Notes under the pieces: generated by a model | The model's input: the letters and a program-made list of their open reading frames with translations, nothing else | Told to the model about the DNA's origin: nothing | Databases searched by the model: none | Translations under genes and position numbers: made by a program | Shown: positions 1-8,145 of the stretch, piece by piece | Layout of the letters: each line of letters begins with the position of its first letter | How positions within the stretch are numbered: the stretch's first letter is position 1 | Source of the DNA: Ignavibacteriaceae bacterium | GTDB taxonomy: Bacteria; Bacteroidota; Ignavibacteria; Ignavibacteriales; Ignavibacteriaceae | NCBI GenBank assembly: GCA_013042995.1 | Contig: JABDPB010000076.1 | Span: forward strand, 1 to 32,993 | Length of the DNA: 32,993 nucleotides | Direction: 5' to 3'

Positions 1-529
1 CATCGGGAACGGGAACAACCGCACAATCTGCAAAACAATAATTTATTTCGGGAAACACCATCAGGAAAAAGCAAGATACAAAAGAAAATCCTTCCGGCAT
101 TCCTACACACACAATTCCTGCACGCATTACATCCGCAGTTGCGGAAGCTGAACCTGCAACGCTTCCGTCAGCCATATTTTCTTTTATCATCATTGCAGCA
201 AAAAACAGGTCGCGCTGCATTGTGTTTCTTGCCTCTTCAATCGTAATGCCTTTATGTTTTCGCAGGTTGTAAAATATATTTGTAAAATCACTTAGCTTAT
301 CCGATTTAGTTTGATCAATAATTCTTACACTAGTTAAATCCACATCGAGGGTTTTTGCATCCTTTAGAATTCTGTCTTCATCCCCTAAAATAATGATGGA
401 GGCGATTTTTTCCTTCGCTAGTTTTTCTGCTGCTTTTAGTACTCTTTCGTCGTGTGATTCAGGAAGGATGATTGTTTTATTAAGTTTTGATGCTTTGTTT
501 TTGAGCTCATCAATAAATTTTATATCCAT
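1..529 (-). CDS. pta: Phosphate acetyltransferase (partial, 3' end outside window)
   Basis: The first 176 codons of a gene on the minus strand, cut by the window edge. The translation starts MDIKFIDELKNKASKL and matches the phosphate acetyl/butyryl transferase family: ILPESHDERVLKAA near residues 21-34, the DGSVAGS motif at 121-127 followed by TADVMRAG, and the FADCAVVPVP segment at the visible end. The enzyme interconverts acetyl-CoA and acetyl phosphate in the cytoplasm, normally paired with acetate kinase in overflow metabolism or ATP generation from acetyl-CoA; ackA is not in the window. The start ATG (529-527) is preceded by a good CTGGAG ribosome-binding site. A -7-like TAATTTTG lies on the minus strand at 575-568. 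No distinction from phosphate butyryltransferase is possible from the fragment alone, but the residues seen fit Pta better. Confidence 0.87.
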   Translation of the reverse strand, partial: MDIKFIDELKNKASKLNKTIILPESHDERVLKAAEKLAKEKIASIIILGDEDRILKDAKTLDVDLTSVRIIDQTKSDKLSDFTNIFYNLRKHKGITIEEARNTMQRDLFFAAMMIKENMADGSVAGSASATADVMRAGIVCVGMPEGFSFVSCFFLMVFPEINYCFADCAVVPVPD

Positions 530-567
530 TGTTTCTCCAGATTTTTCATAATTAAACTATAAAATAA

Positions 568-575
568 CAAAATTA
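568..575 (-). promoter_or_regulatory. Possible -7 promoter element for pta
   Basis: Read on the minus strand the bases are TAATTTTG, a full match to the TAnnTTTG -7 consensus of Bacteroidota-type primary sigma factors. It lies about 38 bases before the pta start codon in the divergent pta/yggS gap (530-736). No TTTG -33 element is present at the expected 19-base spacing, so the call is tentative. No equivalent element was found on the plus strand for the downstream gene. Confidence 0.3.
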
Positions 576-736
576 TCCTAAGAGCAAGTGTGATTTTATA
601 AAGCAAGCACCCATTTTATTAGACTAGGAACTAACAGATAACATTTCTCAACTGGCAACTAATTAAAGCTTAATAAATAGCCTTTTTTATTGCTTTTTGA
701 TGACGAATAATATACATTCACAAGCTTAATTTTATT

Positions 737-1438
737 ATGATTGCCACGAATCTTCAGAACCTTCGGGACAGGATAAATGAAAAATGTACCGCCTGTAATC
801 GGGAGCCGGGGGAGATTAAACTAATCGCTGTTTCCAAGTTCTTTGGTATTGATGCTATTAACGAAGCGAAAAGTTTGGGTATTATTGACTTTGGCGAAAA
901 CAAAGCTCAGGAACTGCGTGATAAATTTGAATTAATTGGCAGTAAAGTTACGTGGCATTTTATTGGAACTTTGCAAAGGAACAAAGCAAAGTACGCGGTA
1001 AAAGCTGCTGAATACATTCATTCTGTAGATTCGATTCAGCTTGCAGAAGAATTAAACAAGCAGGCAGAGAAGCTTGATAAATTTCAGAATATTTTAATTG
1101 AAGTTAAAACATCCGAAGAAGAAAGCAAGGCAGGCATTTATACAGAAAATGAAATTGTAAAGCTTGCAGAATATTGCAGAGAAAAATCAAATTTAATTCT
1201 AATCGGCCTGATGACAATGGCTCCGTTTACAGATGATGCAAAGAAAATTAGGAAAAGTTTTAGTGATTTACGTAAATTGAAAGATAAATTAAATAATCAA
1301 GGATTTGACCTAAAAGAATTATCGATGGGGATGACAAATGACTTCGAAATTGCAATCGAAGAAGGCTCGACGATGCTAAGAATCGGATCGGCTATCTTTG
1401 GTCAAAGAGAATATTCCAAAGACTGGAGGCAGTTATGA
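737..1438 (+). CDS. yggS: YggS-family pyridoxal-phosphate-binding protein (PLP homeostasis)
   Basis: A 233-residue protein of the YggS/PROSC (PLPBP) family, the usual length. It binds PLP as a single-domain TIM barrel without known catalytic activity and affects vitamin B6 and amino-acid homeostasis. Visible family marks are LIAVSK with the PLP-binding Lys34, [10 protein letters not shown] at 74-83 (phosphate side), and the C-terminal [16 protein letters not shown]...RIGSAIFG block. It is first in a tightly packed plus-strand set: its last four bases overlap the start of the DivIVA-domain gene (ATGA). That arrangement resembles the yggS-to-divIVA neighbourhood of Gram-positive and cyanobacterial division clusters, although no sepF or yggT is present here. 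No obvious Shine-Dalgarno sequence precedes the ATG. The family identification is secure; the cellular role is inferred from the family. Confidence 0.93.
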   Translation: MIATNLQNLRDRINEKCTACNREPGEIKLIAVSKFFGIDAINEAKSLGIIDFGENKAQELRDKFELIGSKVTWHFIGTLQRNKAKYAVKAAEYIHSVDSIQLAEELNKQAEKLDKFQNILIEVKTSEEESKAGIYTENEIVKLAEYCREKSNLILIGLMTMAPFTDDAKKIRKSFSDLRKLKDKLNNQGFDLKELSMGMTNDFEIAIEEGSTMLRIGSAIFGQREYSKDWRQL

Positions 1439-1971
1439 TACTTACCCCTCTTTTAATTAAGAAGCAGGAATTTTCTAAAGCCGTCCGCGGTTTTAATCCC
1501 GAAGAAGTTCAGGCTTTCCTCGATAAACTCTCAAGTGAAGTAGAAAATCTTCTTAGAGAGAATGAAGAGTTAACTGCTGAAGTAGAAGAGCTTCGGGAAA
1601 AAGTAGTTGAATTTCAGAAAATTGAAAAGAACTTACAGGACACATTAATCAAAGCCCAGGATTCTACCTCAAAAACTCTCGAGTCAACAAAAAAACAAAC
1701 CAGCCTGATGATAAAAGAAGCTGAAATTAAAGCTTCTCAGTTGATTGAAAATGCTCGTGAAAATGCAAATGAAATTAGAAATGCAGTATCAACACTAAAG
1801 GAAGAAAAGGATTTAATTATTGCAAGGCTTAGAGCAATAGTTAATTCACAGGCAAATCTACTAGAAGGAAAAGTTAAAGAAGCCGGTGAAGAACCCAGTG
1901 AATTAAAAAAGCAGGATTCATCAGAAAAAGTTGATGTGGATGTGGATGATATTGTCGACAAACTTTTATAG
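1435..1971 (+). CDS. DivIVA-domain coiled-coil protein
   Basis: 178 residues. The N-terminal segment LTPLLIKKQEFSKAVRGFNP followed by EEVQAFLDKL (residues 3-32) is the conserved DivIVA/GpsB membrane-targeting and dimerisation module, with the phenylalanine (F13) and arginine (R18) positions that contact membrane in the family. Two charged coiled coils follow (about 33-75 and 85-150), rich in Glu, Lys and Ala, and then an acidic end (DVDVDDIVDKLL). Proteins of this type recognise negatively curved membrane at poles or septa and recruit division or wall-synthesis partners. The start overlaps yggS by four bases and purine nucleoside phosphorylase starts two bases after its stop, so the three are almost certainly co-transcribed. 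DivIVA-domain proteins are much better known from Gram-positives. What it recruits here cannot be read from sequence. Confidence 0.85.
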   Translation: MILTPLLIKKQEFSKAVRGFNPEEVQAFLDKLSSEVENLLRENEELTAEVEELREKVVEFQKIEKNLQDTLIKAQDSTSKTLESTKKQTSLMIKEAEIKASQLIENARENANEIRNAVSTLKEEKDLIIARLRAIVNSQANLLEGKVKEAGEEPSELKKQDSSEKVDVDVDDIVDKLL

Positions 1972-1973
1972 TA

Positions 1974-2795
1974 ATGAGCGATCTTTTAAATAAAATAAAT
2001 GAAACATTAACAATAATCAGAAAAATTACTTCTGATGAATATCCAATTGGAATTATTCTTGGTACGGGTTTAGGCGGATTGGTAAAGGAAATTGATGTTA
2101 AGTACGAGATCGACTATGATACACTTCCTCATTTCCCACTTTCAACTGTTGAATCGCATCACGGTAAACTTATCTTCGGATCCGTTAATGGAAAGAATGT
2201 TGTTGCAATGCAGGGAAGATTTCATTTTTATGAAGGTTACACAATGCAGCAAATTACTTTTCCAGTAAGAGTAATGAAGTTATTAGGTGTTGAAACATTG
2301 CTCGTTTCAAATGCATGCGGCGGAATGAATCCAAAATACAGGCGTGGCGATGTTATGATAATGAAAGATCACATAAATTTATTGGGTGATAATCCTCTCA
2401 TCGGAAAAAATGAAGACGAACTTGGTCCACGTTTTCCCGATATGAGTGAACCTTACAATTATGAACTAATTGAACTTGCAGAAAAGATTGCTCAGGAAAA
2501 TAAAATAAAAGTCCAGAAGGGCGTTTACGTTGCAGTCCCTGGGCCAAATTTGGAGACCAAGGCCGAGTACAGTTTTTTAAGAGATACCGGTGCAGATGTT
2601 GTCGGAATGTCTACAATTCCTGAAAACATCGTAGCAAACCACATGGGCATTAAAGTTTTGGGAATAAGCATAATAACAGATGAGTGTTTCCCTGATACTT
2701 TAAAGCCCGTTAACGTTGAAGAGATTATTGCTACTGCTATGGAAGCCGAACCCAAAATGACCATGATTATGAAAGAATTAATCAAGAGAATATAA
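1974..2795 (+). CDS. punA: Purine-nucleoside phosphorylase, trimeric (class I) type
   Basis: 273 residues, typical of the trimeric PNP/MTAP family. It phosphorolyses purine (deoxy)nucleosides to base and (deoxy)ribose-1-phosphate for salvage. Visible motifs are GIILGTGLGGL (26-36), the phosphate-site SHHGKL (61-66), QGRFHFYEGY (80-89), VSNACGGMNPKYRRGDVMIMKDHINL, GPNLETKAEY with base-contacting Glu194, and GMSTIPE with Met212. At the base-recognition loop the sequence is SIITDECFPD, so Asp236 occupies the place where human PNP has Asn243. MTAP also has Asp there, so strict guanine/hypoxanthine preference should not be assumed. The start lies two bases after the DivIVA-domain stop, and the next gene begins one base after this stop. 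Confidence 0.93.
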   Translation: MSDLLNKINETLTIIRKITSDEYPIGIILGTGLGGLVKEIDVKYEIDYDTLPHFPLSTVESHHGKLIFGSVNGKNVVAMQGRFHFYEGYTMQQITFPVRVMKLLGVETLLVSNACGGMNPKYRRGDVMIMKDHINLLGDNPLIGKNEDELGPRFPDMSEPYNYELIELAEKIAQENKIKVQKGVYVAVPGPNLETKAEYSFLRDTGADVVGMSTIPENIVANHMGIKVLGISIITDECFPDTLKPVNVEEIIATAMEAEPKMTMIMKELIKRI

Positions 2796-2796
2796 A

Positions 2797-3405
2797 ATGA
2801 AAAAAGCAATTTCAGAATATAGTATACCTATCCTTCTTGGTATACTTATGTTTGCGTCCAACTTTCTTAACACGGATCTATTTCAATTTGGTGAGCAGAA
2901 TTTTGCTGTGTGGTTTGTACTTTCTGTTTTATGCTTTGCCTGCGGCTGGTATATTAACCGCACACTGGGCTGGCAGTTAGGCGGCAAAGTTGTATTTTCA
3001 GTAATTATTGGGGTTACAATCCTGAGTGTAGCAATGATAGTTTTCTTTTATGAATATTTTGGAACTTCGGACCTTTTAACAGAAAACCTTATTCTTTACA
3101 CCCTTCGTAATATTACACTCGGAACAATGGGAATATTTGGAATGGCTATACAGGAAATATTAAGCAGCGAAAAACAGGCAGCAATTCTTAAAGAAAAAGT
3201 AAAGGTATTGGAGGCAACAGCAGATGATTCAAAAAAAGAGGCAGAACTTGCATTAAGAGAAGCAAACCTGCAAGCAGAAAAAATTATCAACGATGCAGAA
3301 TTAAAATCAAAAAACATAGTTCTTACAAAAGAGAGAATAGAAAAAGAATTAAAAGAGTTTATCCAAACAGAAAAGGAACTAATAAAAAGATACGAACAAC
3401 TTTAG
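2797..3405 (+). CDS. Unknown membrane protein with four helices and a coiled-coil tail
   Basis: 202 residues, family not recognised. Four hydrophobic segments are visible at about 8-26, 36-54, 64-88 and 98-118, followed by a strongly charged helical tail (about 120-200) rich in Lys, Glu and Ala that looks like a cytoplasmic coiled coil. The tail contains AEKIINDAELKSK, a spacing pattern similar to SQLIENARENANEIR in the DivIVA-domain protein two genes upstream, although both may simply be generic Ala/Glu coiled coils. It lies one base after the phosphorylase and 17 bases before ileS, so it is part of the same transcript. The position next to a DivIVA-domain gene suggests a membrane partner in envelope or division work, which is inference only. 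No signal peptide or catalytic motif is seen. Confidence 0.7.
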   Translation: MKKAISEYSIPILLGILMFASNFLNTDLFQFGEQNFAVWFVLSVLCFACGWYINRTLGWQLGGKVVFSVIIGVTILSVAMIVFFYEYFGTSDLLTENLILYTLRNITLGTMGIFGMAIQEILSSEKQAAILKEKVKVLEATADDSKKEAELALREANLQAEKIINDAELKSKNIVLTKERIEKELKEFIQTEKELIKRYEQL

Positions 3406-3422
3406 AATCAGTTTCAATTAAA

Positions 3423-6400
3423 ATGTACAAACAAGGCATAGATAAAATAGGTTACCCCGAACTCGAAAAGAACATTCTAAAGTTCTGGAAAGAAAATAGT
3501 GTGTTTGAAAAAAGTGTTGAAAGCAGACCGAAAGAAAAGCCTTTTACTTTTTACGAAGGGCCCCCAACTGCAAATGGTAAACCTGGTATTCATCACGTTA
3601 TTTCCAGAACACTAAAGGATTTAATCTGCCGATATAAAACAATGAAAGGCTTTAGGGTTGAAAGAAAAGCCGGTTGGGATACACATGGTTTGCCTGTAGA
3701 AATCGAGGTTGAGAAAGCACTTGGTATAAAGAGTAAAAGTGAGATACCACAATATGGGGTTGAAAAATACAATAAAGCATGCCGCGATTCAGTCTTTAAA
3801 TATCTCGACTTGTGGAATGAAATGACCGAAAGAATGGGTTACTGGATAGATTTAGATTCGGCTTATGTTACACTAACAAATGATTATATTGAATCCGTGT
3901 GGTGGGCATTGAAAACGCTTTTTGATAAAGGACTAATTTATAAAGATTATAAGATTGTTCCTCAGGACCCTAAGTCAGAAACCGTACTTTCCTCACATGA
4001 ACTTGCACTTGGTTATAGAGAAACAAAAGACCCATCGGTATATGTACTTTTTAAGATAGCAAATAAAGATGAGTATTTTCTCGTTTGGACTACCACTCCT
4101 TGGACATTGATTTCAAATGTTGCTCTTGCAGTTGGTGCAGATGTTAACTACGTAAAAGTGATTAATAAGGAAAAAAAAATAATTCTTGCGAAAGATTTGC
4201 TATCTGTACTTGATGAGGAATATAAAATAATTGAAGAGATGAAAGGAAGTGAACTTGAAGGAATAGATTATGAACAATTGCTTCCATATGTGAAAACTAA
4301 TAAGAAATCTTTTTTTGTATGTTTAGGTGATTTTGTAAGTACTGAAGATGGGTCTGGCATTGTGCATATTGCCCCTGCATTTGGTGCTGATGATTATGAA
4401 CTTTCTAAAAAATATGATTTACCAATGCTCCAGCCTGTTGATAGGGGAGGCAAGTTTACAGATGAAGTGATAGATTTTAAAGGACAGTTTGTTAAGGATG
4501 CCGACAAAGAAATAATCATAAAGCTAAAAAAAGAAGATAGACTTTATAAAAAAGAAACGATTGTTCACACTTATCCATTCTGTTGGCGACATCCAGATGT
4601 GCCAGTAATTTATTATGCACGTGAATCCTGGTTTATAAAAACAACCTCGGTTGCACAGAAAATGGTAGAGTTAAATAAATCTATTAAGTGGCAACCACCG
4701 GAAGTTGGTACGGGCAGGTTTGGTAACTGGCTGGAAGAAAACAAAGATTGGGCATTATCACGAGATAGATTTTGGGCAACCCCTCTTCCCATCTGGATAA
4801 ATGATGATTGGGAGATGTTCGCAGTTGGAAGCATTGAAGAATTAAAGCAAGGTTTCATAGAAGAAAATGGTAAAAGAATTCCTGTAGGAGAAGCTGAAAA
4901 TATAGATTTGCACAAACCATTTGTTGATAAAGTCTTATTTGAAAAAGACGGAAAGATCTATAAAAGAACTCCCGAGCTAATAGATGTGTGGTTTGATTCT
5001 GGCTCTATGCCTTTTGCTCAGTATCACTATCCTTTTGAAAATAAAGAGTGGTTTGAAAAAAATGCTTTTCCCGCTGATTTTATAAGTGAAGGAATTGATC
5101 AAACAAGGGGCTGGTTTTATACTCTACACGCAATTGCTTCTATGCTTTTTGATAATGTAGCCTTTAAAAACATTATTGTAAATGAATTGATACTTGATAA
5201 AAAAGGATTAAAGATGTCCAAAGCAAAAGGCAACACTGTTGACCCTTTTGTTTTGTTTGAGAAGTACGGCGCGGATGCCGCAAGATGGTATTTAGTAGTC
5301 AACAGTCCTCCTTGGAGACCAACCCTTTTTGATGAAGACGGTTTGGTGGAAGTTCAGAGAAAATTTTTTGGTACTTTACTGAACACCTACTCATTCTTTG
5401 CTCTTTATGCTGGCATTGATGGATTCAAGTACGAAGAAGAACAAATTGCACTTGAAAAACGGGAAGAGATTGACAGATGGATTATTTCAAAACTTAATTC
5501 TTTGATTGCTGAATACGAAAGCATGATGGATGACTATAATGTAACTAAAGCTGCAAGAGCGGTTTCAGAATTTACTATTGATTATCTTTCGAACTGGTAT
5601 GTACGTCGCTGTAGAAGAAGATTTTGGAAATCTGAAATGAATGAAAATAAGCTTTCAGCATATCAAACTTTATACGAGTGCATCGATACAATTTGTAAAT
5701 TGACTGCTCCATTCACCCCATTTATTGCAGAAGAGGTTTACCAAAATCTGAACACAGTAACCAAAAAAGAGAGTTTTATTTCAGTTCATCTCGCTGATTT
5801 TCCTGTGAAAGGCAAGATTGACAGAGAGCTCGAATTAAAAATGGATACTGCGCAGAATATAGTCTACCTTGCCCGTGCCTTAAGAGCAAAATCAAATTTA
5901 AAGGTAAGACAACCACTAAAGAAACTAATGGTTGTTGTAAGTGAGGATAAAAAAGATGCCGTATTGAATATGAAAGATGTTATTCTTGAAGAAGTAAATA
6001 TTAAAAGTCTTGAAATACTTGAAAACGAATCGTCATTGCTAAATAAAACAGCAAAACCGAACTTTAAAAATATTGGGCCCAAATTTGGAAAAATTGTCAA
6101 GCTGATTGCAGATAGAATTAGTCGTTTATCAATTGAAGAAATTTCTGAAATAGAAAAAGAAAACAACCTTACGTTCAATCTAAATGGTGATGAAATTTCA
6201 ATTTCTCACGACGATGTAGAAATCATCAGCAAAGAAGTTACCGGACTGTTAGTTGAAAGCGAAGGAGGAACAACGGTTGCAATTGATACTGAACTCAGTG
6301 ATGAGCTTATTGCGGAAGGGCTTGCGCGCGAATTTGTAAATCGTATTCAAAATATGCGTAAAGATGCAGGCTATGAAGTAACAGATAAAATAAAAGTTGT

Positions 6401-6575
6401 TTACTCAGGAACAAATAAACTGGCTGATGCAATAAAAATATTTAGTAATTATATTTCAGCAGAAACTCTTGCTGAACAATTAGAATATTCCGAAAGATTA
6501 AATGGGGGCGTTGTACGCGATTGGAAAATCGGGGAACATAATTGTAAAATTCAAATAGAAAAGATTAGCACTTAA
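3423..6575 (+). CDS. ileS: Isoleucyl-tRNA synthetase, type 2 (eukaryote-like)
   Basis: 1050 residues, a full-length class I synthetase that charges tRNA-Ile. The class I signature reads PPTANGKPGIHHVISRTLKD, so residues 55-58 are G-I-H-H where most enzymes have H-x-G-H. The second signature is KMSKA at 597-601. The CP1 editing domain is present: WTTTPW at 222-227 and GSGIVHIAPAFGADDY at 310-325, including the conserved editing aspartates. A helical anticodon-binding domain follows (about 680-830), then a C-terminal extension without the four-cysteine zinc finger found in E. coli-type enzymes. Length, signature context and C-terminus fit the IleRS2 group, which is known for natural mupirocin tolerance. 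It sits in the cluster upstream of a DksA-like gene and lspA, 18 bases before the former. Confidence 0.96.
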   Translation: MYKQGIDKIGYPELEKNILKFWKENSVFEKSVESRPKEKPFTFYEGPPTANGKPGIHHVISRTLKDLICRYKTMKGFRVERKAGWDTHGLPVEIEVEKALGIKSKSEIPQYGVEKYNKACRDSVFKYLDLWNEMTERMGYWIDLDSAYVTLTNDYIESVWWALKTLFDKGLIYKDYKIVPQDPKSETVLSSHELALGYRETKDPSVYVLFKIANKDEYFLVWTTTPWTLISNVALAVGADVNYVKVINKEKKIILAKDLLSVLDEEYKIIEEMKGSELEGIDYEQLLPYVKTNKKSFFVCLGDFVSTEDGSGIVHIAPAFGADDYELSKKYDLPMLQPVDRGGKFTDEVIDFKGQFVKDADKEIIIKLKKEDRLYKKETIVHTYPFCWRHPDVPVIYYARESWFIKTTSVAQKMVELNKSIKWQPPEVGTGRFGNWLEENKDWALSRDRFWATPLPIWINDDWEMFAVGSIEELKQGFIEENGKRIPVGEAENIDLHKPFVDKVLFEKDGKIYKRTPELIDVWFDSGSMPFAQYHYPFENKEWFEKNAFPADFISEGIDQTRGWFYTLHAIASMLFDNVAFKNIIVNELILDKKGLKMSKAKGNTVDPFVLFEKYGADAARWYLVVNSPPWRPTLFDEDGLVEVQRKFFGTLLNTYSFFALYAGIDGFKYEEEQIALEKREEIDRWIISKLNSLIAEYESMMDDYNVTKAARAVSEFTIDYLSNWYVRRCRRRFWKSEMNENKLSAYQTLYECIDTICKLTAPFTPFIAEEVYQNLNTVTKKESFISVHLADFPVKGKIDRELELKMDTAQNIVYLARALRAKSNLKVRQPLKKLMVVVSEDKKDAVLNMKDVILEEVNIKSLEILENESSLLNKTAKPNFKNIGPKFGKIVKLIADRISRLSIEEISEIEKENNLTFNLNGDEISISHDDVEIISKEVTGLLVESEGGTTVAIDTELSDELIAEGLAREFVNRIQNMRKDAGYEVTDKIKVVYSGTNKLADAIKIFSNYISAETLAEQLEYSERLNGGVVRDWKIGEHNCKIQIEKIST

Positions 6576-6593
6576 AAAATAGGAGCAAGTGAA

Positions 6594-7337
6594 ATGGCGA
6601 AGAAAGTAACCAAAAAAACTTCCGGAAAAAAATCTTCAAAAGGTAAAAAAATTACAAAGAAAAAAACCGTGAAGAAAAAAACGACTAAAAAAACAGCCAA
6701 AAAGACCGCAAAAAAAACAGTTAGTAAAGCACCAAAGAAAAAGACAACAAAGAAGAAAACATCTGTTAAGAAAAAAGGTGTAAAAAAACCTTCAACTAAA
6801 AAGTCAACCAAGCCAGTTAAAAAAACAAAGAAAAAAGTTTTGGTAAAGAGACCACGTATAAAAAAACCAACCACAGCGGCTGAAGTTGAAAGCACTGTTG
6901 AATCCAGGGCTAAAGCCATTAAAAAAATAAAAGGGTATGGTAAAAGAGATCTTGATCATTTTAAATCTATAATCCTGGAAAAAAGAGATGAAATAATCGA
7001 GCAGCTTCAAAACTTAAGAGAGCAAATGCTTGATCCAACTACAGGAGAGTACATAAACGAAAACTCTCCATATTCTCTTCATATGGCTGAGCAGGGAACA
7101 GATGCAATGGAACGAGAAAAAACATTTTTATATGCGCAAAGGGAAAATAAATTTTTAGGTTATCTTGAAGATGCACTTAAGCGGATAGAGGCAGGAACGT
7201 ACGGAATTTGTATAGAGTGTATTGATGAACCGCAAAATCTTTGTGAAACTTGTCCGCTTATTCCTAAAGAAAGATTACAGGCAGTTCCGCACAGCCAGCA
7301 CTGTTTACCAATAAAACAAAGGCAAGAGAAAAAATAA
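6594..7337 (+). CDS. DksA/TraR-type zinc-finger protein with histone-H1-like lysine-rich N-terminus
   Basis: 247 residues in two parts. Residues 1-91 are low complexity, 44 of them lysine, with Thr, Ser, Ala and Pro in short KK-T/A repeats like bacterial histone-H1-like proteins; this part should be disordered and bind nucleic acid. Residues 115-247 match DksA/TraR: a coiled-coil hairpin (about 118-200) with EQGTDAMEREKTFL at its tip, then YGICIEC (C206, C209) and CPLIPKERLQAVPHSQHC (C220, C237). The canonical last CxxC pair is reduced to one cysteine, while an extra CETC (C217, C220) appears, so zinc ligation may differ. At the tip Asp170 aligns with E. coli DksA Asp74, but Met172 replaces Ala76. 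A TAGGAG ribosome site precedes the ATG. DksA binds RNA polymerase and tunes rRNA and stringent promoters; whether this one does so is inference. Confidence 0.87.
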   Translation: MAKKVTKKTSGKKSSKGKKITKKKTVKKKTTKKTAKKTAKKTVSKAPKKKTTKKKTSVKKKGVKKPSTKKSTKPVKKTKKKVLVKRPRIKKPTTAAEVESTVESRAKAIKKIKGYGKRDLDHFKSIILEKRDEIIEQLQNLREQMLDPTTGEYINENSPYSLHMAEQGTDAMEREKTFLYAQRENKFLGYLEDALKRIEAGTYGICIECIDEPQNLCETCPLIPKERLQAVPHSQHCLPIKQRQEKK

Positions 7338-7431
7338 TATCGCTGCATAACATCATACCATAATTTGCAACGCGAAAATTATATTTCTTAGTAAATATCT
7401 ATCAGAATAATCATCAGGTTTTATTTTACAA

Positions 7432-8145
7432 GTGAAAAATTTTATTAAAATGTTGATTCTGACCTTTGGGATTATTGTAATTGACCAGATTACGAAGCTT
7501 TACGTAAAAGGTATTAGCATCCCCTTTTTAAATATTGAGTTTGTCGGAATGTTTCTTGGTGAATCATTTTCTGTGATCGGAAATTTTTTCAGAATTACAT
7601 TTACCGAAAATCCTGGTATGGCATTTGGATTTGATCCTGGTTCCGATTTTAAATTATGGATTTCTTTGTTCTCACTCTTTGCAAGTATTGGTTTACTGAT
7701 TTATTTGTATGTGGTTAGAGATAAATCAATTAGCCTAAGATTGGCAATTGCATTAATTTTAGGTGGTGCCGTTGGTAACCTTATTGATAGAATGTTTTAC
7801 GGTCTTTTATTTGATTATGCTCCCTTGTTTTACGGTAAAGTTGTTGATTTTTTTGATTTCGATTTTTTCAATTTTACAATCTTAGGTAGAAGCTATGAAA
7901 GATGGCCAATTTTTAACATCGCAGATGCTTCAGTTACTGTAGGTGTTTTGATTCTTTTATTTTTTTATAAACATTCTAAAGACCCAGAAAAAGTTGATTC
8001 AAATCAAAGCAGTGAAATAGAAGCAGCAGCTGAAGGGGAAAACCTAGGTTCTACTCAATCAAATAATGATGATGCCGATTTGAATAATAAAAAGGACTCT
8101 CTTTCCAATGACCAAAACAATAAAGGAAAAACGATATCGGTTTGA
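7432..8145 (+). CDS. lspA: Lipoprotein signal peptidase (signal peptidase II)
   Basis: 237 residues starting at GTG; no ATG-initiated alternative gives the first membrane segment intact. The enzyme cleaves prolipoprotein signal peptides after lipidation and is an integral inner-membrane aspartic protease. Visible motifs are IIVIDQITK (helix 1), FTENPGMAFG (57-66), GGAVGNLIDR (111-120), VVDFFDF with Asp139, and FNIADASVTVG with Asp165; the last two aspartates form the catalytic pair of the family. A hydrophobic insertion (FYGLLFDYAPLFYG) separates the GNLIDR and VVDF blocks, as in Bacteroidota homologues. A soluble tail rich in Asn, Asp, Ser and Gln (about 184-237) has no match to the core family, and its coding region overlaps the next gene by 38 bases. 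It lies 94 bases after the DksA-like gene. Confidence 0.95.
   Translation: MKNFIKMLILTFGIIVIDQITKLYVKGISIPFLNIEFVGMFLGESFSVIGNFFRITFTENPGMAFGFDPGSDFKLWISLFSLFASIGLLIYLYVVRDKSISLRLAIALILGGAVGNLIDRMFYGLLFDYAPLFYGKVVDFFDFDFFNFTILGRSYERWPIFNIADASVTVGVLILLFFYKHSKDPEKVDSNQSSEIEAAAEGENLGSTQSNNDDADLNNKKDSLSNDQNNKGKTISV

Noticed and set aside
530..736. Possible tRNA or small RNA in the pta/yggS gap
   Set aside because: No cloverleaf arms or terminator-like hairpin seen; it is simply an A/T-rich divergent promoter region.
6572..6919. Minus-strand open frame rich in Phe and Val opposite the lysine-rich gene
   Set aside because: It is the mirror of AAA/AAG lysine codons (TTT/CTT), giving an apparent hydrophobic protein; the plus-strand gene has a ribosome site and a C-terminal DksA-type domain.
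7380..7387. TATATTTC as promoter for lspA
   Set aside because: Only seven of eight positions fit, and the nearest TTTG is 12 bases upstream rather than about 19; read-through from the upstream operon is sufficient.
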